Assembly (NCBI GenBank): GCA_030248295.1
Contig: JASANH010000850.1
Location: 682,001-746,000, forward strand
DNA: 64,000 nt
Reading direction: 5' to 3'
Source: Mesodorylaimus sp. YZB2_4
Lineage: Eukaryota; Nematoda; Enoplea; Dorylaimida; Dorylaimidae
The position numbers were made by a program, and so were the translations under genes. How positions within the stretch are numbered: position 1 is the stretch's first letter; the number at the start of each line of letters is the position of its first letter. Shown here piece by piece: positions 25,121 to 37,933 of the stretch. A model generated the notes under the pieces. It saw only the letters and a list, made by a program, of their open reading frames with translations, made no database searches and was not told the DNA's origin.

Positions 25121-28100
25121 TTAATCGTCCTCCCAGCCCTCGTCATCCGGTTCATCATTTCCTTCACGACGTACTTCTGGAGGCAGAGCGGCTGGCTGGA
25201 TATTGTTCAATAAATCACGCATGGCTTGCAATAAATGATTTACGCTTCGCTGTAGTTCTACGCGTACTCCACCGCCTTCCGCAGCAGCGGCCGCTGCTGC
25301 TGCTTCCGCTTCCACACCCGCGCCCTCTTCTGGTGGTGCATTCTGAAGCAGAAAAACACGGATGCAAAAAGGTGCTGCAACCACATTCTGGACATTTGAT
25401 GATTGCCTTCCCTGACTGACTAACCTAGCCACAGTGCGTACCGGGTCATAGGTCGGCAATAACGAGCGCAAGAATGCACCAAAGAACGAGTCATTTCCCT
25501 GACGAGTGCGATCACGTTCAGGTCGTTCGTACGTCTCCCTAGAGTCCAACGGTGGTAGGGGATCATGCGCTAAAATGGAGGAGTCGCGTATTTCGACTGG
25601 CAATTGGACGAAAGCTTCTTTGATATCCGATACGACAATATGACGAAGGATGTTTCTGGGCGTTCCTTGATACCGTTGCCTGCGGCTAGAAAGAACAGGG
25701 TGATCAAAGGGAAGAATAGAAGGCTAGCTACAGGCAGACACTGCATTCACCAACAGCTTATGAAATTCTACAGTACTAACTAAGTCATAAATTGAATGGT
25801 ACTTGCAGCAAGTGTAGGCCCAACAAAGTAACTTTTTTGAACTTGTCGAACCTGTTTAGCTGCTCTCACTACCACTGTTAACTACATTTTACAGACAAAT
25901 GTTACATAGAAAAAATGCAATATTTTGACTTACTATTCCCGAAATTCTTGAAACAAGGCACCGTATTCTCCATCGCGACCATCCTTCTTGACTGGTTTTG
26001 TCCCCGCTGCTTGATCCAACTGTGGCAAAATAGCCCTAACGTTACTTTCCAACCACTGCATGACCTTGGCGTCCTTCCATAATTGAAACGTCCGTGCAGA
26101 ATACAAAGCATTCAGTTGCTTCACTCCTATTCCATCTTTCGACTGTTCCAACGAATTGAAAGCCCCGCATCGCTTTACGTCTTCCGCATCCAACTCGCAT
26201 TTCTCCAGTAAAACTGGTAACATGGTCGGAAATTTGGCTATGGCACGTCGAAGCTGCAAAAAAACAGAATACACACAGCAAGAGCAACAAGACAGGTGAC
26301 CTCCCACCTGATCATCAGCTTCAGCCAACAATTTCTCATCGTCGACCTGCGCGCTTGCTGAGCCATCTTCTGTCGCTTTGAGGAAGGTAGCCAATGCAGC
26401 CGAGTAGCAAAAATTTGGTAGCTGTGACAAGTTGCGTTTGGCCTAAAAAATAATCACTTTGATCGTATACTACACGACATAAAAGTGTCAAAACTAACCT
26501 CCAGCACATGATAGAAGTCGATCATGTAATCGTATTGTTTTGAACGTAATGCCAAATAGTCGACAATAAGCAGCATGCACAGTGGGTCATCGTCCGGATC
26601 GAGGCTGCAATAAAAACCAGTCATTTGTGGAAAGTGGGTGGGTTTGAAGCAGGCCCCCAGCCACATTACAAATAACTTCATGCCACAACAACTGAAGTAT
26701 TGCCCCTTCGAATTAAAGTATTCTTACCTGTATATGAGCTTGCAAAATTCTAAAGCCGTTCGGACGCAGGCACGTTGACAAAGACCTTGCATATGCTTGA
26801 ATAGTGCCAGAAAAAAAGGCCTACGAAAGGAGAAATTACGATGAGTTGAAAGATATTCAAAAGCCACCTACCGGTTTTCCCGTTGTCTGTAATCCAAACG
26901 ACAAGTGGCCGATGCCACGTTAAACAACGGATGAAACGCAGCTTGACATCCGTACACTGCCCGTTCTGGAAGATCAAAGCAAAAAAGTTGAACTGCTTCC
27001 ATCCAAGCACAAGGGTTATTTGCGTATGGGATAAATCCAAGGGTGAAACTATGGACTTGTTAGCGTTCGTTCGGGATCACTTTTTTCGGGATCGGGATCG
27101 GGATTCGCTCAATCCCGGACGGGATCGGGACAGGGATCGGGATTTTTAGAGTGTTATTTTTCCACTTTTAATTCGATGTGGGTAACTTACAACCCGCCCC
27201 AAGTATTCAGCAAATATAGAGCTAAAACCTTTTTCGCGCAGTATTTATCATGGCATTCAGAATCGTGCAAGCAAAAAGACCTAGAATTAGTCACCAATTA
27301 GCAAACAAATCCCGCACTTCATCTTCACCAGTTCAATCACCCACCAAAGTTTTTCCAGCTTACCCTTCGGGAACACTCCCTTCCCGATCCCTTCCTCTCC
27401 CCTTCCCCTTCTTCACACATCTCCACAACATTTAATCCCGACCATTTTTTATCGGGATCGGGATCGGGTTCGGGAGGGGCGATCCCGACCGGGATCGGGA
27501 TCGGGATCCCGAACGAACGCTACTTGTTGTGAGGACCAGTCCCAAGCAATCACTCGACAAACTTACCGATTAGATCACGCGCCATCTGGAAATCCTCTTG
27601 CATTCGAACCACTTCGCTCAGTTGCAACAGAGTATCGACGTGGTACGGATTGTTACGCAAAATTTCCTAAAAGAGATGCAACCATAAAATCGCTTTTAGG
27701 CACGCACCGTAGCACGATTCTTACTACAAAGGCGTCGGGATTCATGAATTCCACAGCCTCCCAGAACTCGAATTGAGCTTGTCGATATGCGGGACCATGC
27801 TCGAATGCAAACACGTTGATGCCGCCACCACGATTCTCAACCAGCTTCATGGACAATCCCGTTTTGCCGAAAACAGGCCACGTCGTCTTTGAAATGACAA
27901 GTTTGCCACCTCCTACACCGCCCTGCTGACGAGACTTGGACGAGGCTGCAGCGAAACGACGCTCAGCACCACTTGGATCCGATGCGAATAACTTGGTCGT
28001 TGCGGCCCCAAAAATGCGTTTCAGTTCATTCTCCGCATTTAAATTACGATATTCGATCGAGAAGAGTTCCGTTTCCGTTGTTCGTGAACGTCTGAAATCG

Positions 28101-28809
28101 CCACTCACTCCGGACGAGCTGGATCGAGCCTTCGATTCGTTAACACCAACAGCACCGTCCTTGTCGTTCAGACTCTCCAAGATGCGCTGAATTTCGTCTT
28201 CGTCTTTCGCTTCTTTAGCCTGCGTTGAATCCGATTTGGCTCTGCTCTTGGATTTTTTCTTTTGCTTTTTCTTGCGTTGTTTGAGCGCACTGTTCGGAGT
28301 TTGGCCGACGTTACCATTCTCCGCGTCGAGCTCATTCGCATTATCAGCATCGGGGGTTTCTAGCTGAAAGAAGCAGAATTTGCGATAGATTTCGGATAGT
28401 CAACAAAAAATTGGTAGGCCATAATAAGTAGACCTCACAAATAAGACATGTGCTGAGAATGTTCACATGATACAACAGACATTAACAACCAAATATTATC
28501 CGGCCTAGTAAAGGACCCCCACGTCATCTGGGTGGGACCGTTCCATTCTAATACCCGCTCCTTTCTGATTTGTCGTTTCAAACCCCCTAAAAACTTGTTC
28601 AGCTTCCTAATTTGGACCACGGCAGCCAACGGAACAGACCAAAAGTAGTAATCAGCATCTGGATTTGCTGTGGATGCCCTTACCATAGCAAAACGATTTT
28701 CCACCTTTTCCTCCTCCGTCTCACTCAGCACTTCTTCCTCGTTGCTGCTGGCATGTTCGAGATCCGGATTGGACGTTTTTATGAGTTTTTTAATCGCCCG
28801 TGTTGACAT
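25121..28809 (-). CDS. TCF25: Transcription factor 25 / Nulp1 family protein
   Basis: The start is ATG at 28809 and the stop is at 25121. Resolved exons include 28684-28809, 27725-28363, 27567-27666 and 26872-26965, with more down to 25121. TCF25 is a helical-repeat protein of the ribosome quality-control complex (Rqc1 in yeast). Motifs in order are MSTRAIKKL; a lysine-rich block ([11 protein letters not shown]); [56 protein letters not shown] with [45 protein letters not shown]; and [15 protein letters not shown]. It ends with a poly-Ala tract and an acidic end (EGWEDD). Intron 3 (26966-27566) contains a MITE. The match to the family is strong along the whole length. Confidence 0.94.
27062..27521. 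mobile_element. MITE-like element with 17-bp perfect terminal inverted repeats
   Basis: The ends are AGCGTTCGTTCGGGATC (27062-27078) and its exact reverse complement (27505-27521). They are flanked by ACTTGTT on both sides (27055-27061 and 27522-27528), a 7-bp target duplication. An 18-bp TIR with a 5-bp CTTGT duplication is equally compatible. Arrays of GGGATC hexamers sit just inside each end. It is 460 bp long, with no coding capacity. It fills most of TCF25 intron 3; without it the intron would be about 134 bp. The superfamily is not decided. Confidence 0.9.
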
Positions 28810-29809
28810 ATTTGGAGCAGTAATTTGATCCACCGCCGAGTCGAGGCTCAGGTTTGTCTTCTAGCTACAATCTTCCCTTTACCTTCCTGGTTTAACGGAA
28901 AGGAAAGAATGGGGAGTCTAGAAATAAAATGAAATATCTTGGTGGTTTTTGGTTCTGTCTTCCGTTGCGTGAGTATAGCACGCTCTGCTCCTTCGACCTC
29001 ATAGCGCGGGAATTCAAATCCTTTGCGTCAACGACCATCTGACGGCGATGAGGTGTGTTCATGGCCGCTGTTCTGAGGCATCATGTAATTATATATCTCT
29101 ACCTGGACTTTGAGCTTATTTGCAAAATGCAGGGCTGGAGCTTAAACAGTCAGCAATCCTGAAATCCAGCTGAATTTTCAACAGATATTTCACATCCATT
29201 GGTTTTGCAGCAAGCTGATGGCGGCACATCAGAAGCGGGTGGGCCGATCGTCATATTGAATACGGCGTGCCTCCAGAAGTAATCACTCAGAGACTTCAAT
29301 TATACACTAGGCTTACGATTAGACGCGTTGTTACATCCTCTACTTGATATCAACGCACACCATCAGTGAGTGTCGATCTCTGCCAGTATGATACACACAA
29401 TCTATGCCCAACAGAAGCGGCTGCTAGTTGGCCTCGCCATTGAAACAGCGACCAGCCTGGCCTCCCATACGATCAAGACATCTGTCGCGATGGAGGGCGA
29501 TGGATAATGCTCACATTACAGTCCAGGAGAAGCATCGTCGATCTGTGACTTTACGATGTGATTCATTTCCCCTTTCATGCCAAGTTCGATTCCCTGTGGC
29601 TCACTCTACGTTCCTGTCGCTGACCTGCTGAGTGGTCCCTGCTTATCTTTGTCCGTAAAGGCAGTTGTGATAAGGCTATCCGAAGTCAAACTTTGCCGAG
29701 CCATTTTCCGTTGACAATCACTTCCTATGACAAGCACGGTACCAGGCCATAATAACTAATGGATCCTCACACATTAGAATAGACCCACTTTGTCATGTTT
29801 GATTAGGTG

Positions 29810-30090
29810 TGCACAGGTAATATGTTCTGGATCGAGGGCCAGGCCCCGTGCTGTAGCCTGTTTTGAATTGTGTCACTTTTATCTTATATCATTGAGTTAG
29901 ACCTGTTTCCCTGGTGTGCATATTTGTTCTGATAGACCAGCTCTTATCAGGCACGTGTATTAGGAAGGGTATAAATAGGGGCGTCTGTCCATGTATTAGT
30001 CAGTGTTCATTCCACGTCTCTTCATCGAGTAAAGAGGTCTCGTCGCTCTTATTTTTTGGGTTCGAGAAATTCCATGGCACGTATTCCTGG
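29810..30090 (+). mobile_element. Possible solo-LTR remnant
   Basis: The segment starts TGTGCACAGG, has TATAAATAG at 29970-29978, then CAGTGTTCATTCC and a TCGAGTAAAG motif followed by a T-rich stretch. This is the order of promoter, cap site and polyadenylation signal in LTRs. After TTCCATGGCA comes TGGCGCTCGGCGC, which could be a primer-binding site. No gag or pol frame follows and no second LTR was found. Confidence 0.3.
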
Positions 30091-30348
30091 CGCTCGGCGC
30101 AACCAGTGATTCACGCCGTACCGCGTGCGGACTTGGGGTAAGCATCATTGAGTGTGGTGTGGTTAGGTCTGTAGGTCACAACCCAGCCAACTTCATCACA
30201 CAGTGTTACGAAGTCTGTGTTACACGCAGCCTCTCATCGTTGGCCGACCCGAGCAGTCGGTCCGCTCATTCTCTTCTCAACTATACGCTTCCACAACGCC
30301 GCTTTTGCTTACATCTTTCAAATGATCCATGAAATCGCTGACAAGGCT

Positions 30349-30375
30349 CGTGGCCTAGTGGGTAAGGAGTCTGTC
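30349..30375 (+). repeat. Decayed SINE family A head
   Basis: CGTGGCCTAGTGGGTAAGG matches the A-box start of the SINE copies at 23.9-24.1 kb and 43.4 kb. Similarity fades after the following GTCTG. Confidence 0.4.
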
Positions 30376-33300
30376 TTTCCCTTCACTCTCATCGTCAGTC
30401 TTGAAAAATGTCGTGAATACAGTGTGTGTGTCCCTTCCGCGCATTTCCGCGTTTGGTAAAGTGTAAGAGATAAACACGATTGCACAAAACGGGAGTCAGG
30501 TCACAATCAGACAGGCCTTAAACTAAACCCACCTTCACGTATCGTGAGCTTCTACGACAAGGACTATGTGGGCCATTGCTAGCATGCGTTCCACGACGGC
30601 CATGTTGCTTCCACGACGTAGTGTACAGCAAGTTTCAACGCCACAGAGCATAAAAGCAGCCTAGGTGCGTCTCTGATCTCATTACCTTTCCTTTAGCACA
30701 TTTTTTCCAATATCAATGATGTGATGTGATTTACATCAGCATGCCTAAAAGAAAGTGCAAATGTCGCCGCACGCCTCACTGGTTCATTGTCGTTCATCGT
30801 GCTAGAGACTAGGATTTTCTGTGAAAGAACATTTTCTCCAACTCTAATGCGCCTTACGAGTTTGAGCAGCGCAAGAACATCAGGGCTATGAGACTGTCAA
30901 GTGAGCCAATCTGAGCTCAAGAATCCTCACATTCGTCATCCTTCTCTCAAAGAAATGAGTGCTGCTTCTTCCGCTGTCGTCAAGAGAAACGAAAAAACCG
31001 ACCGAGCTCAGTTAATTTCAACGGATTTCTTTAGCACTCGTATCAAATTTCACGCGTGGGCGAGCAACTCTCGCAAATTCAAATACCGTACTTCAAGTCT
31101 ATGATGATAAGCTCGCTTCTTCTCGAACCAGCTTTGTAATCTGGCGCTTCTTATCTAACTCACGAGTGGCGTCGTATGTTGCAGTCGATGGGTGGGTTGT
31201 CCTCGCTGCGGCTTTTAGATCCTTTTGAATGAAGTGTCTGTGTTCAGTGAGGAAAAGACCCGAAGTTCCTTCCTGACCTAACCGGTTCACGGAAAAAGTC
31301 CGTTTCTAAAGGCAACACGTGCAGAGGATGTTGCATTCCTAATGACCACTTAGATATATTGCGGGCGAAATATCCAGTTTTAGACTCAACAGTGCCTAAC
31401 ATCATCGATCGGGGGCTTTTAGGGTCTCTTTGGACCACCATTAGGAAGACGGAAGAGCCCATCTCATTAGGGCATCCTGCCTTCATTTCATTATCACGAG
31501 GGTATTTGGTCTCAAGGTCCCTCTCCTCAGTCAGCCATCACACGCCCACTAGGCCTGCCACTGCAATGATATATCCCTGTCGGCTAACTGATGCTTTGAT
31601 CACGGTATTACCGAAGAATACTAAATATTTCATGCTATTTTTGCCGAGCTACAAGTAAATGTCATTCGAGCAGGAACACCTGATGTTATGTCCCCTATTT
31701 CAGGCCTAAAGCAAGTTTAGAACAAAACAAGTTTTGTGCCTGTGCCTATGTTTGGATGAATTCATCGAGAATGGGTTGGCAGAGACTACCCTCGAGGAAG
31801 CCCTCGGGAAACGATAATTCTCTAAAATTATGTTATTTTCAAATTGTTAGGCGTGTGAGAGTCATTATTGTACCTGTTTGTTCGTAGGTTGGCTTCTCTT
31901 GCCTCCTGCAAAAAACGTGCACATTGTTGCACGCCAGCGTGTCCTCTTTATCTTTTTCATCCCAATAACATTTTGAGCAGCCTACTGATCCAATTTTAGA
32001 TAAAAATTACAGTTATTTTGATCGTCCAGCCTAAGAACCTGTCCCTGATCGTGAGTTATCCCAATGACTGCATGCCAAGTGTGGGACGAGCAAATTGCTG
32101 ACTGCCGCACTGCTCGACGTCTGTGGGCGGGGTTGCAATGGGGCCTTGGAGAAAAGGAAAAGATAATCAGGAAGGTTTAAAAATATATTTTAGGCACCTT
32201 CATTAAAAGATAGTGCTTCTTGGTAACCCAGGTTACTTCGAGTTCGTGGAATCATAGTCGAGTCCTGAAATGATTACTTCAGCACATTTTCATTTTGACA
32301 ATGCACAGCAGCGAGATTTCTCAGAGCATGTTTTCATGAGCAGCTTTAAGTCTAAAGCCACAAAGCGTACATGTTTTGCGCGAGGGAAGAATAAGGAGCG
32401 CAGTGGATTACCTTTAATGGACAAGCGATCCTCTCGCATTTCTCCCACCGCAGCGGACAGGCCTTATTTGCGCGACAGGTACGAATCGAGGCTGGTTTTG
32501 CATAGTCCTATTATTTTCTCAGAGCTGACAAAACGTGTTATTGTGTTTTTATTTAAGAGGAAGAACCAGAGTCAACAGAAAGGCTTTTTAGGTTTTAGAA
32601 TAACAAGTAGCAGGTTAGGTAGCGAGCCATAAATAAGGATGGATTAGCCGCTTAGATTTAACCAAATTGAAATTTCTGCCCGGCCTATCTGACTATGATC
32701 CGTCAACGGCCGTTGTGCCTTTTCTAATCTTTGTGTGTCGATCAATAATTTGCTATCTCCATCCCGACCATGCTCTGACAAATGGTTTTACGTCAGTGCT
32801 CTCTCTCCTTTGCTCTTTTGCTTATCTTACATTCTCTTTCTGTTGAACTTTTGAAAACGGGCAACAATTTTTTCTGGGCTTGGAATAAGCAAAAGCTTTG
32901 TTGTATCTGAGCTGCATAAGCGTACAAGGATAGTATAGAGTTACTTTTAAAATTGGGTGAGTCCTATTCAGGTTTTTCCCACAATGCGAGCTTTCTATGC
33001 CCACACTTAGAGCAAGCGAGAAAGTATCTACATCGCAGCTATTGCTGCCTGATGGAGGAAGTGGGACAAATCTTCGTTTGATCTGTTTCCTCGTCAAAGT
33101 AGGAGTGCGTACTCGCATGCTCGGGGGTTGCTATTGACACCCCGCCCAGTGGCATTCATGAGCAGATCCTGTTAGTGAGTGCCCCTTTATTGTAAGGGCG
33201 TAGCTAGCATATAAATCACTCTTTAGGTATGCTGACAGTAGGCGCCGGAGCTAGGCCTGCTCGCCATTTCCGAGCAGCTTACTTCACGAAATCCGCCATT

Positions 33301-34661
33301 CCAAGACCCCCTTTCGCCGCCTTCTCGCGCTTCGAGAAGCAAAACACGAGCAGACGGATAAAGTGCTAGGAGGAGTAGTGAAAATTAGCGTGGGTAATGC
33401 GTGTGCGGTATGTTTAAAAAGCCTAGCTAGCTTTAGTCTAAAGTTTTGAAAGAAATTCCACAAACCTGTACGTTTGTCAACACAGTCTGCCACCCGCCGC
33501 CACGAGTATATAGACTCGAAGGGTCGGTATCGGTACAGTGCCAGTAAGTTGTGCGAGGCTGTGCCACCTCGTCCATGCTCCTCAAACCCTCCTGCTGAGG
33601 TCTTATTGACATGTCCTGAAATCGTCAACGTGGCACCTGGAGGCTGCACTTGCCCTTTGGAAACTGGCTCTGACTGGGGACTTGGCATTTCCAAAAATAG
33701 ATGGCTATGGGGTTCGGCCGAAGAGACGCAGAAAAACGGACTCGAATTACGATTTATTACAAGACTAGGCTCGGCTCGATTCGCCCCGCATAATTTCTTC
33801 TGGTTCGATTTTAGGTCTGCCTATCTTTTTCTTGCGCCAGAGGAACACTAGTGCGAGGCGAGGCCCGGCACTTTTCTCGTCGATGAAAGAAGTACTGCTC
33901 AGTCTGAGCTGGGAAATTGCCTCTTCCGCTTCTTTTTTTTCCTCGGGCTCAGCCAGTTAGAATGGCACCATTTAAAAACGAAATTCGAACACCAGCCCAA
34001 CTTTCGAAGCCTGAGTAAGTCGGCACAGAGTTCGAAAAGTGCACGTGTATGCCGAGGGTGCATAACTACGAGTGTATCCCTCCTTCGCCTGACATTTTCG
34101 AAATACTATTTTAGCACCTTTATTTTCTCTCCATTGAGCGCATGGCAGTCAGCTGTTGCTCTGCCAGTTGGGTATACCATCGTTCAAGCGTGCTTCGGGT
34201 CAGACTCCTCTGAGATAAGGCAGTCAGCTCGGATGTGATTAGAGTAAGCAATAAAGCCTAACGTGCTGCTCGGTGTTGCCATGAGTTTGGGTTTATTTCT
34301 CTTTCTTCGTTGTTGACAAGCTTCGAGTTTTGGCCACGTTCAGCGATACGAGGTAAAGCCCATTGTTTTCAGGCTCTTTACTTGCCTAAGGTAGAACGGA
34401 GCCAGGTGATAAGACGGCGGTGGGCGTAATTCTTTCTACGGAATGAGGAGAGTAATGAGGAGGATAATGAATAGTTTTAACTAGCTCTAACATAAGACGG
34501 GGCTATTATTTCAAGAACATACATTCGATCCCTCGCGGACGCCTTTTATGCCTAATCCTATCTCGTGCTATCACCAAAGGCGTGGAAGAGCTTGGCTCGT
34601 GCCCAAGTGTGTCATTCAGATAAGGCGGAAAAGTGGCTATGGAAAGCCTAGACACTACGCG

Positions 34662-34677
34662 CCCCCCCCCCCCCCCC
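34662..34677 (+). repeat. C16 homopolymer
   Basis: A run of sixteen cytosines, preceded by CTACGCG. Confidence 0.9.
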
Positions 34678-35602
34678 GAGAATAGTTCTTTCTGTTTTGT
34701 TTGGCACGATGTCGCTAGCCGAGGCTTCTTCCATAGCCGGGCCTAATTCGATCTGGAAAAGTAATAGCACATCTGGCTGGCTTCCTCCTCCCGGCAGTGT
34801 ACACATGCTGCTCTGCTCGACAACGAATAGGCCCGTCTCGTCAATAGGCGGCTGGCAGCTAGCCTTATAAGGTGCGGATGTATACCCGGTCCAGCCAGCA
34901 CTGGCTACGGATTCCGCGTCAACGCGTGGTATATTCTCGCCGCCATTGCAGGCCTATCGTCGGAGCGCCAACCTCGTCCCCGTTGGTTGGACGCCCGCGC
35001 GCACTGCTGGGTACGGCAGTAGGTATATTCATTGGGCGGCCAAGCATCACATTGCGCGCGCCCGTTTCCTTATCCGGAGCGTGTGCATGCAGAGGAAACA
35101 TGCCTAACCCATATTCGATTGCTATGGCCTCGCGCGATGATATACGGCGGCGGCGAATCCGAAATGAGTGTGTAGGTTGTAGTCGGGTCCCGCTGGGAAC
35201 CAGGTTTTCTGGTAATTAAATTAATTATCAAGAAGATAAGATTTCGTTTACGACGCAAGTAAATGCTTTACCGACTCGCGCACTCGCATGGCCTCTCCCG
35301 TCGACATGAGGCCTTCCTCATTGCATCCATATAAGTGCGCGCCTGGAATTTTAGTGGACGTTGACAGAGGGAGAGCAAATTGTGAATTGGGCCTTAAACC
35401 GCCTTCACTTCGAGTACAAAGGCGACACGAGGTCGTGTGGAGGTGTGTGTCTTTGTTGATTCAAACTTATTGCTTCAATTTTTCTCTCAGTCTGCCCTAG
35501 CGAGGGCTGTCGAATTCGTGCCTACCTATAAGACGTACCTATCCGTTTAATCATGCTCCGAAGAACTGACAGGCCGCGCTATCGCCCGCGTAATCACCGC
35601 AC

Positions 35603-35610
35603 TATATAAG
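35603..35610 (+). promoter_or_regulatory. TATA box of the LC8-like gene
   Basis: TATATAAG lies 188 bp before the start codon at 35798. The first ATG after a predicted cap site about 30 bp downstream is that start codon, which supports it. Confidence 0.5.
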
Positions 35611-35797
35611 GCCTGCTCGACTAAATCCACTTTCCCATTTCAGTTTCACGCAAAGGGCGATCTAATTCGCATTGCAGATTGGTCATCAAGGAACCGAGCC
35701 TAGATTCAAAGGCAAGTCGACGGCTTCATCCAAGTTGGCTAATTTCTGTTCGTGCCCGGTGCCTTTGTACAGCGTGGCTTTAGCTGCTGTTGCCGTC

Positions 35798-37933
35798 ATG
35801 CGGTTCAGTTTGGAAACCATAGCCGAAGGTTTGGAGACCGATTCAGACGACGTTCACGGATCGGCTAGCGATGTACTGGCTCGACATTTACCACCTGTCT
35901 TGTGGAAACGGATCCGAAAGACGGAGGCCCTTCTAGGTCTGATGGCAACTTCGTGCTGCTTGGCTTCGAAGAAGCGACCGGACCTGTTTGGACCCTTGTC
36001 CCGTAAGTGCCTTGCTTGAATGGCTCCTACTGAAGGGCTCTGAAATGTGCTTGCGTGGGTGAATGAACAGACGCATGGCATGGTGTTCCTGGATTCCATT
36101 CTACGTCATAGCGTTCTGAGATTGCGGACTCGAGAGTCCTAACTTGAATCTTCAAAGGCTGCTCTGCTGAAGGGGTAAACACAGAAGCCTAAGCATCGTG
36201 TTGGATTCTTGCGTGATGCCAGCTGGGGTGATCAATGCATATTGAACTTGTGTCTCCTTTTAGGAATGAAAGCATCGATTCGCCGCAAGCAATCGTGCCT
36301 TCGCCGCAGAGCATTACAGGTTCCGGCCGTGTCCACGTCGCCGGTCAGTTCATCTGATTCGTCGTCGACACAGTCGTTCTCATTCGGTCATCAAGGTCAG
36401 GATCAGACGAGTCCGGCCAAGAATGTTCGTTCACTGGAATTTACGTGCGAGTTTATGGAACGCATGTGTCAACGTCTGATCGGATACTTGTGTGTCAGTC
36501 AGCTGGAAAAACTTTCTTGCGACACCGCTGAACAGTTGGCCAACGTTGTTGAAGGTATGTTCGCGCGCTCGATAGGCGGGGCGGGGATGGCAACATCTTG
36601 TATGTAGGCCCACATCAGTTCATCCGGTGTACTTGAATCCATCCACGATAAGTTTCAGTCGCACGTTTATCACTTCGAACTATGACTACTGTACACACCA
36701 GTTAGGCCTGAGTTACAACATTCTGCGCCAGCCAGGCTCTATCAGAACGGATGATAATAACGCAAACACTCCGCCGAGTCATGTAGGTGCAGGTGTACCC
36801 GTGCCTGACCCGTGCCGCGAGAGGGTACTCCACCCCTTGAACATAGGCGCCATTACTGGGCCTATCACGTTACACCGGCCCATGCAAGCCCAACTAGTGT
36901 TTGGCACGCAAAGCTTCTTTCCCATCCAAGAGCACATTTGGCATCTTATGTTACCAATTAAAGTAAAAGCACGCGAGAGACACTCGCCATTTTCCATAGT
37001 GCCCAGTGACTGGCTAGTTGAACCCTGGCCAAGCAAAGGTATCGAACGAGGACGCTCCTAAACCTTCATTTCCGTTTCATTTCAACTTTGAGTAGAGCCC
37101 GAAATGGAAAATAGGGGACGCGTGTGCGGACGGGCTCTCTGGCACGCCTAAGTGTATCTCATTGATTGAACTTTTTCCACACAGTTTCCTGGTCTCATTG
37201 GCATTGTCGGAGGAGGTCCGCGGGGGAAACGCCACATGCTAAACCCATTACACCCGTGCCCCGCCCGTTGAGAACACTTTTTTGAACCGTTAGGCCAGGC
37301 AGCACGTGAGCACATCCGTTCATACATGGGATAGGCTTAATTGGATTTCTTCTCTTTTAAGACGTGGGCGTATTAAATTATGAGATCGATACTCGACAGC
37401 CCATGGACGATGTCATGCTGACCGAGATCGTCACCACGTTCATCGACATGTCCTTGGACCTGCCCCATCTGGCTCTGGAGAAGTTTGGACGTCATTTCGT
37501 GCACGAGCTCAAATCCAAATTCGACGGTGACGGGGCGTGGTTGGTGTTGGCCTCGTCGTCATCGCCCTCCATCGATTCGCAATTGCAATTGGAATTTAGT
37601 ATCTGGAACGTGAAGGACTGTTATCTGTGGCTGCGTGTGGGCGACCAACGATCCTACGTGATTATGCACGGATTGCCGGGTCGCAAGACAAAACTGCCCG
37701 TTTGTCAAAGCGATTTGGACTTTTTGCTCAAAGACGCTTTAACCCAATCCTCGACCGAACTGAGCGTGCCTGAACCGGACTCGCTGCGAAAGCAATTCGA
37801 GAACGTCTATCAAGGACGATGGCACTGTGTCCGCGGCCAGCACGGTCGCTTCCACGTCAGCAGCTCCAAACGTCTCCGACACGAAGCCAGAACTTGCGTC
37901 GATGAAATCGAATGTGTTATTTGGCAATGGTGA
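35798..37933 (+). CDS. 355-residue protein with a C-terminal dynein light chain (LC8)-like region
   Basis: Three exons (35798-36002, 36264-36554, 37362-37933) join in phase. The first 165 residues are not recognised: an acidic start, a basic stretch RRKQSCLRRRAL, a Ser-rich segment, then a predicted helical part. The last 65 residues (SLRKQFENVYQGRWHCVRG then HGRFHVSSS) follow the LC8 pattern of helix, then K-x-F-x3-Y-x3-WHC-x-VG-x2-FG. LC8 dimers bind short peptides in dynein and many other proteins. The segment before it (LALEKFGRHFVHELKSKFD then AWLVL) may be a second, degenerate LC8-like unit. I cannot name an orthologue. Intron 2 is about 0.8 kb and holds an unexplained 144-codon frame. 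Confidence 0.62.

Larger units (their letters stand above)
28810..35600. other. Gene-poor 6.8-kb region
   Basis: I find no exon set I can defend. It holds a possible LTR remnant near 29.8-30.1 kb, a decayed SINE head at 30349-30375, a C16 run at 34662-34677, and overlapping open frames on both strands at 33.3-33.9 kb without domains. Base composition is mixed, and the stretch looks like old repeat debris. Confidence 0.5.

Noticed and set aside
33284-33851. Open frames of 125 and 136 codons on opposite strands
   Set aside because: No domain, no splice structure; both strands open at once.
36627-37061. 144-codon frame in intron 2 of the LC8-like gene
   Set aside because: The flanking exons join in phase without it; no recognisable domain. 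It could be an alternative exon.
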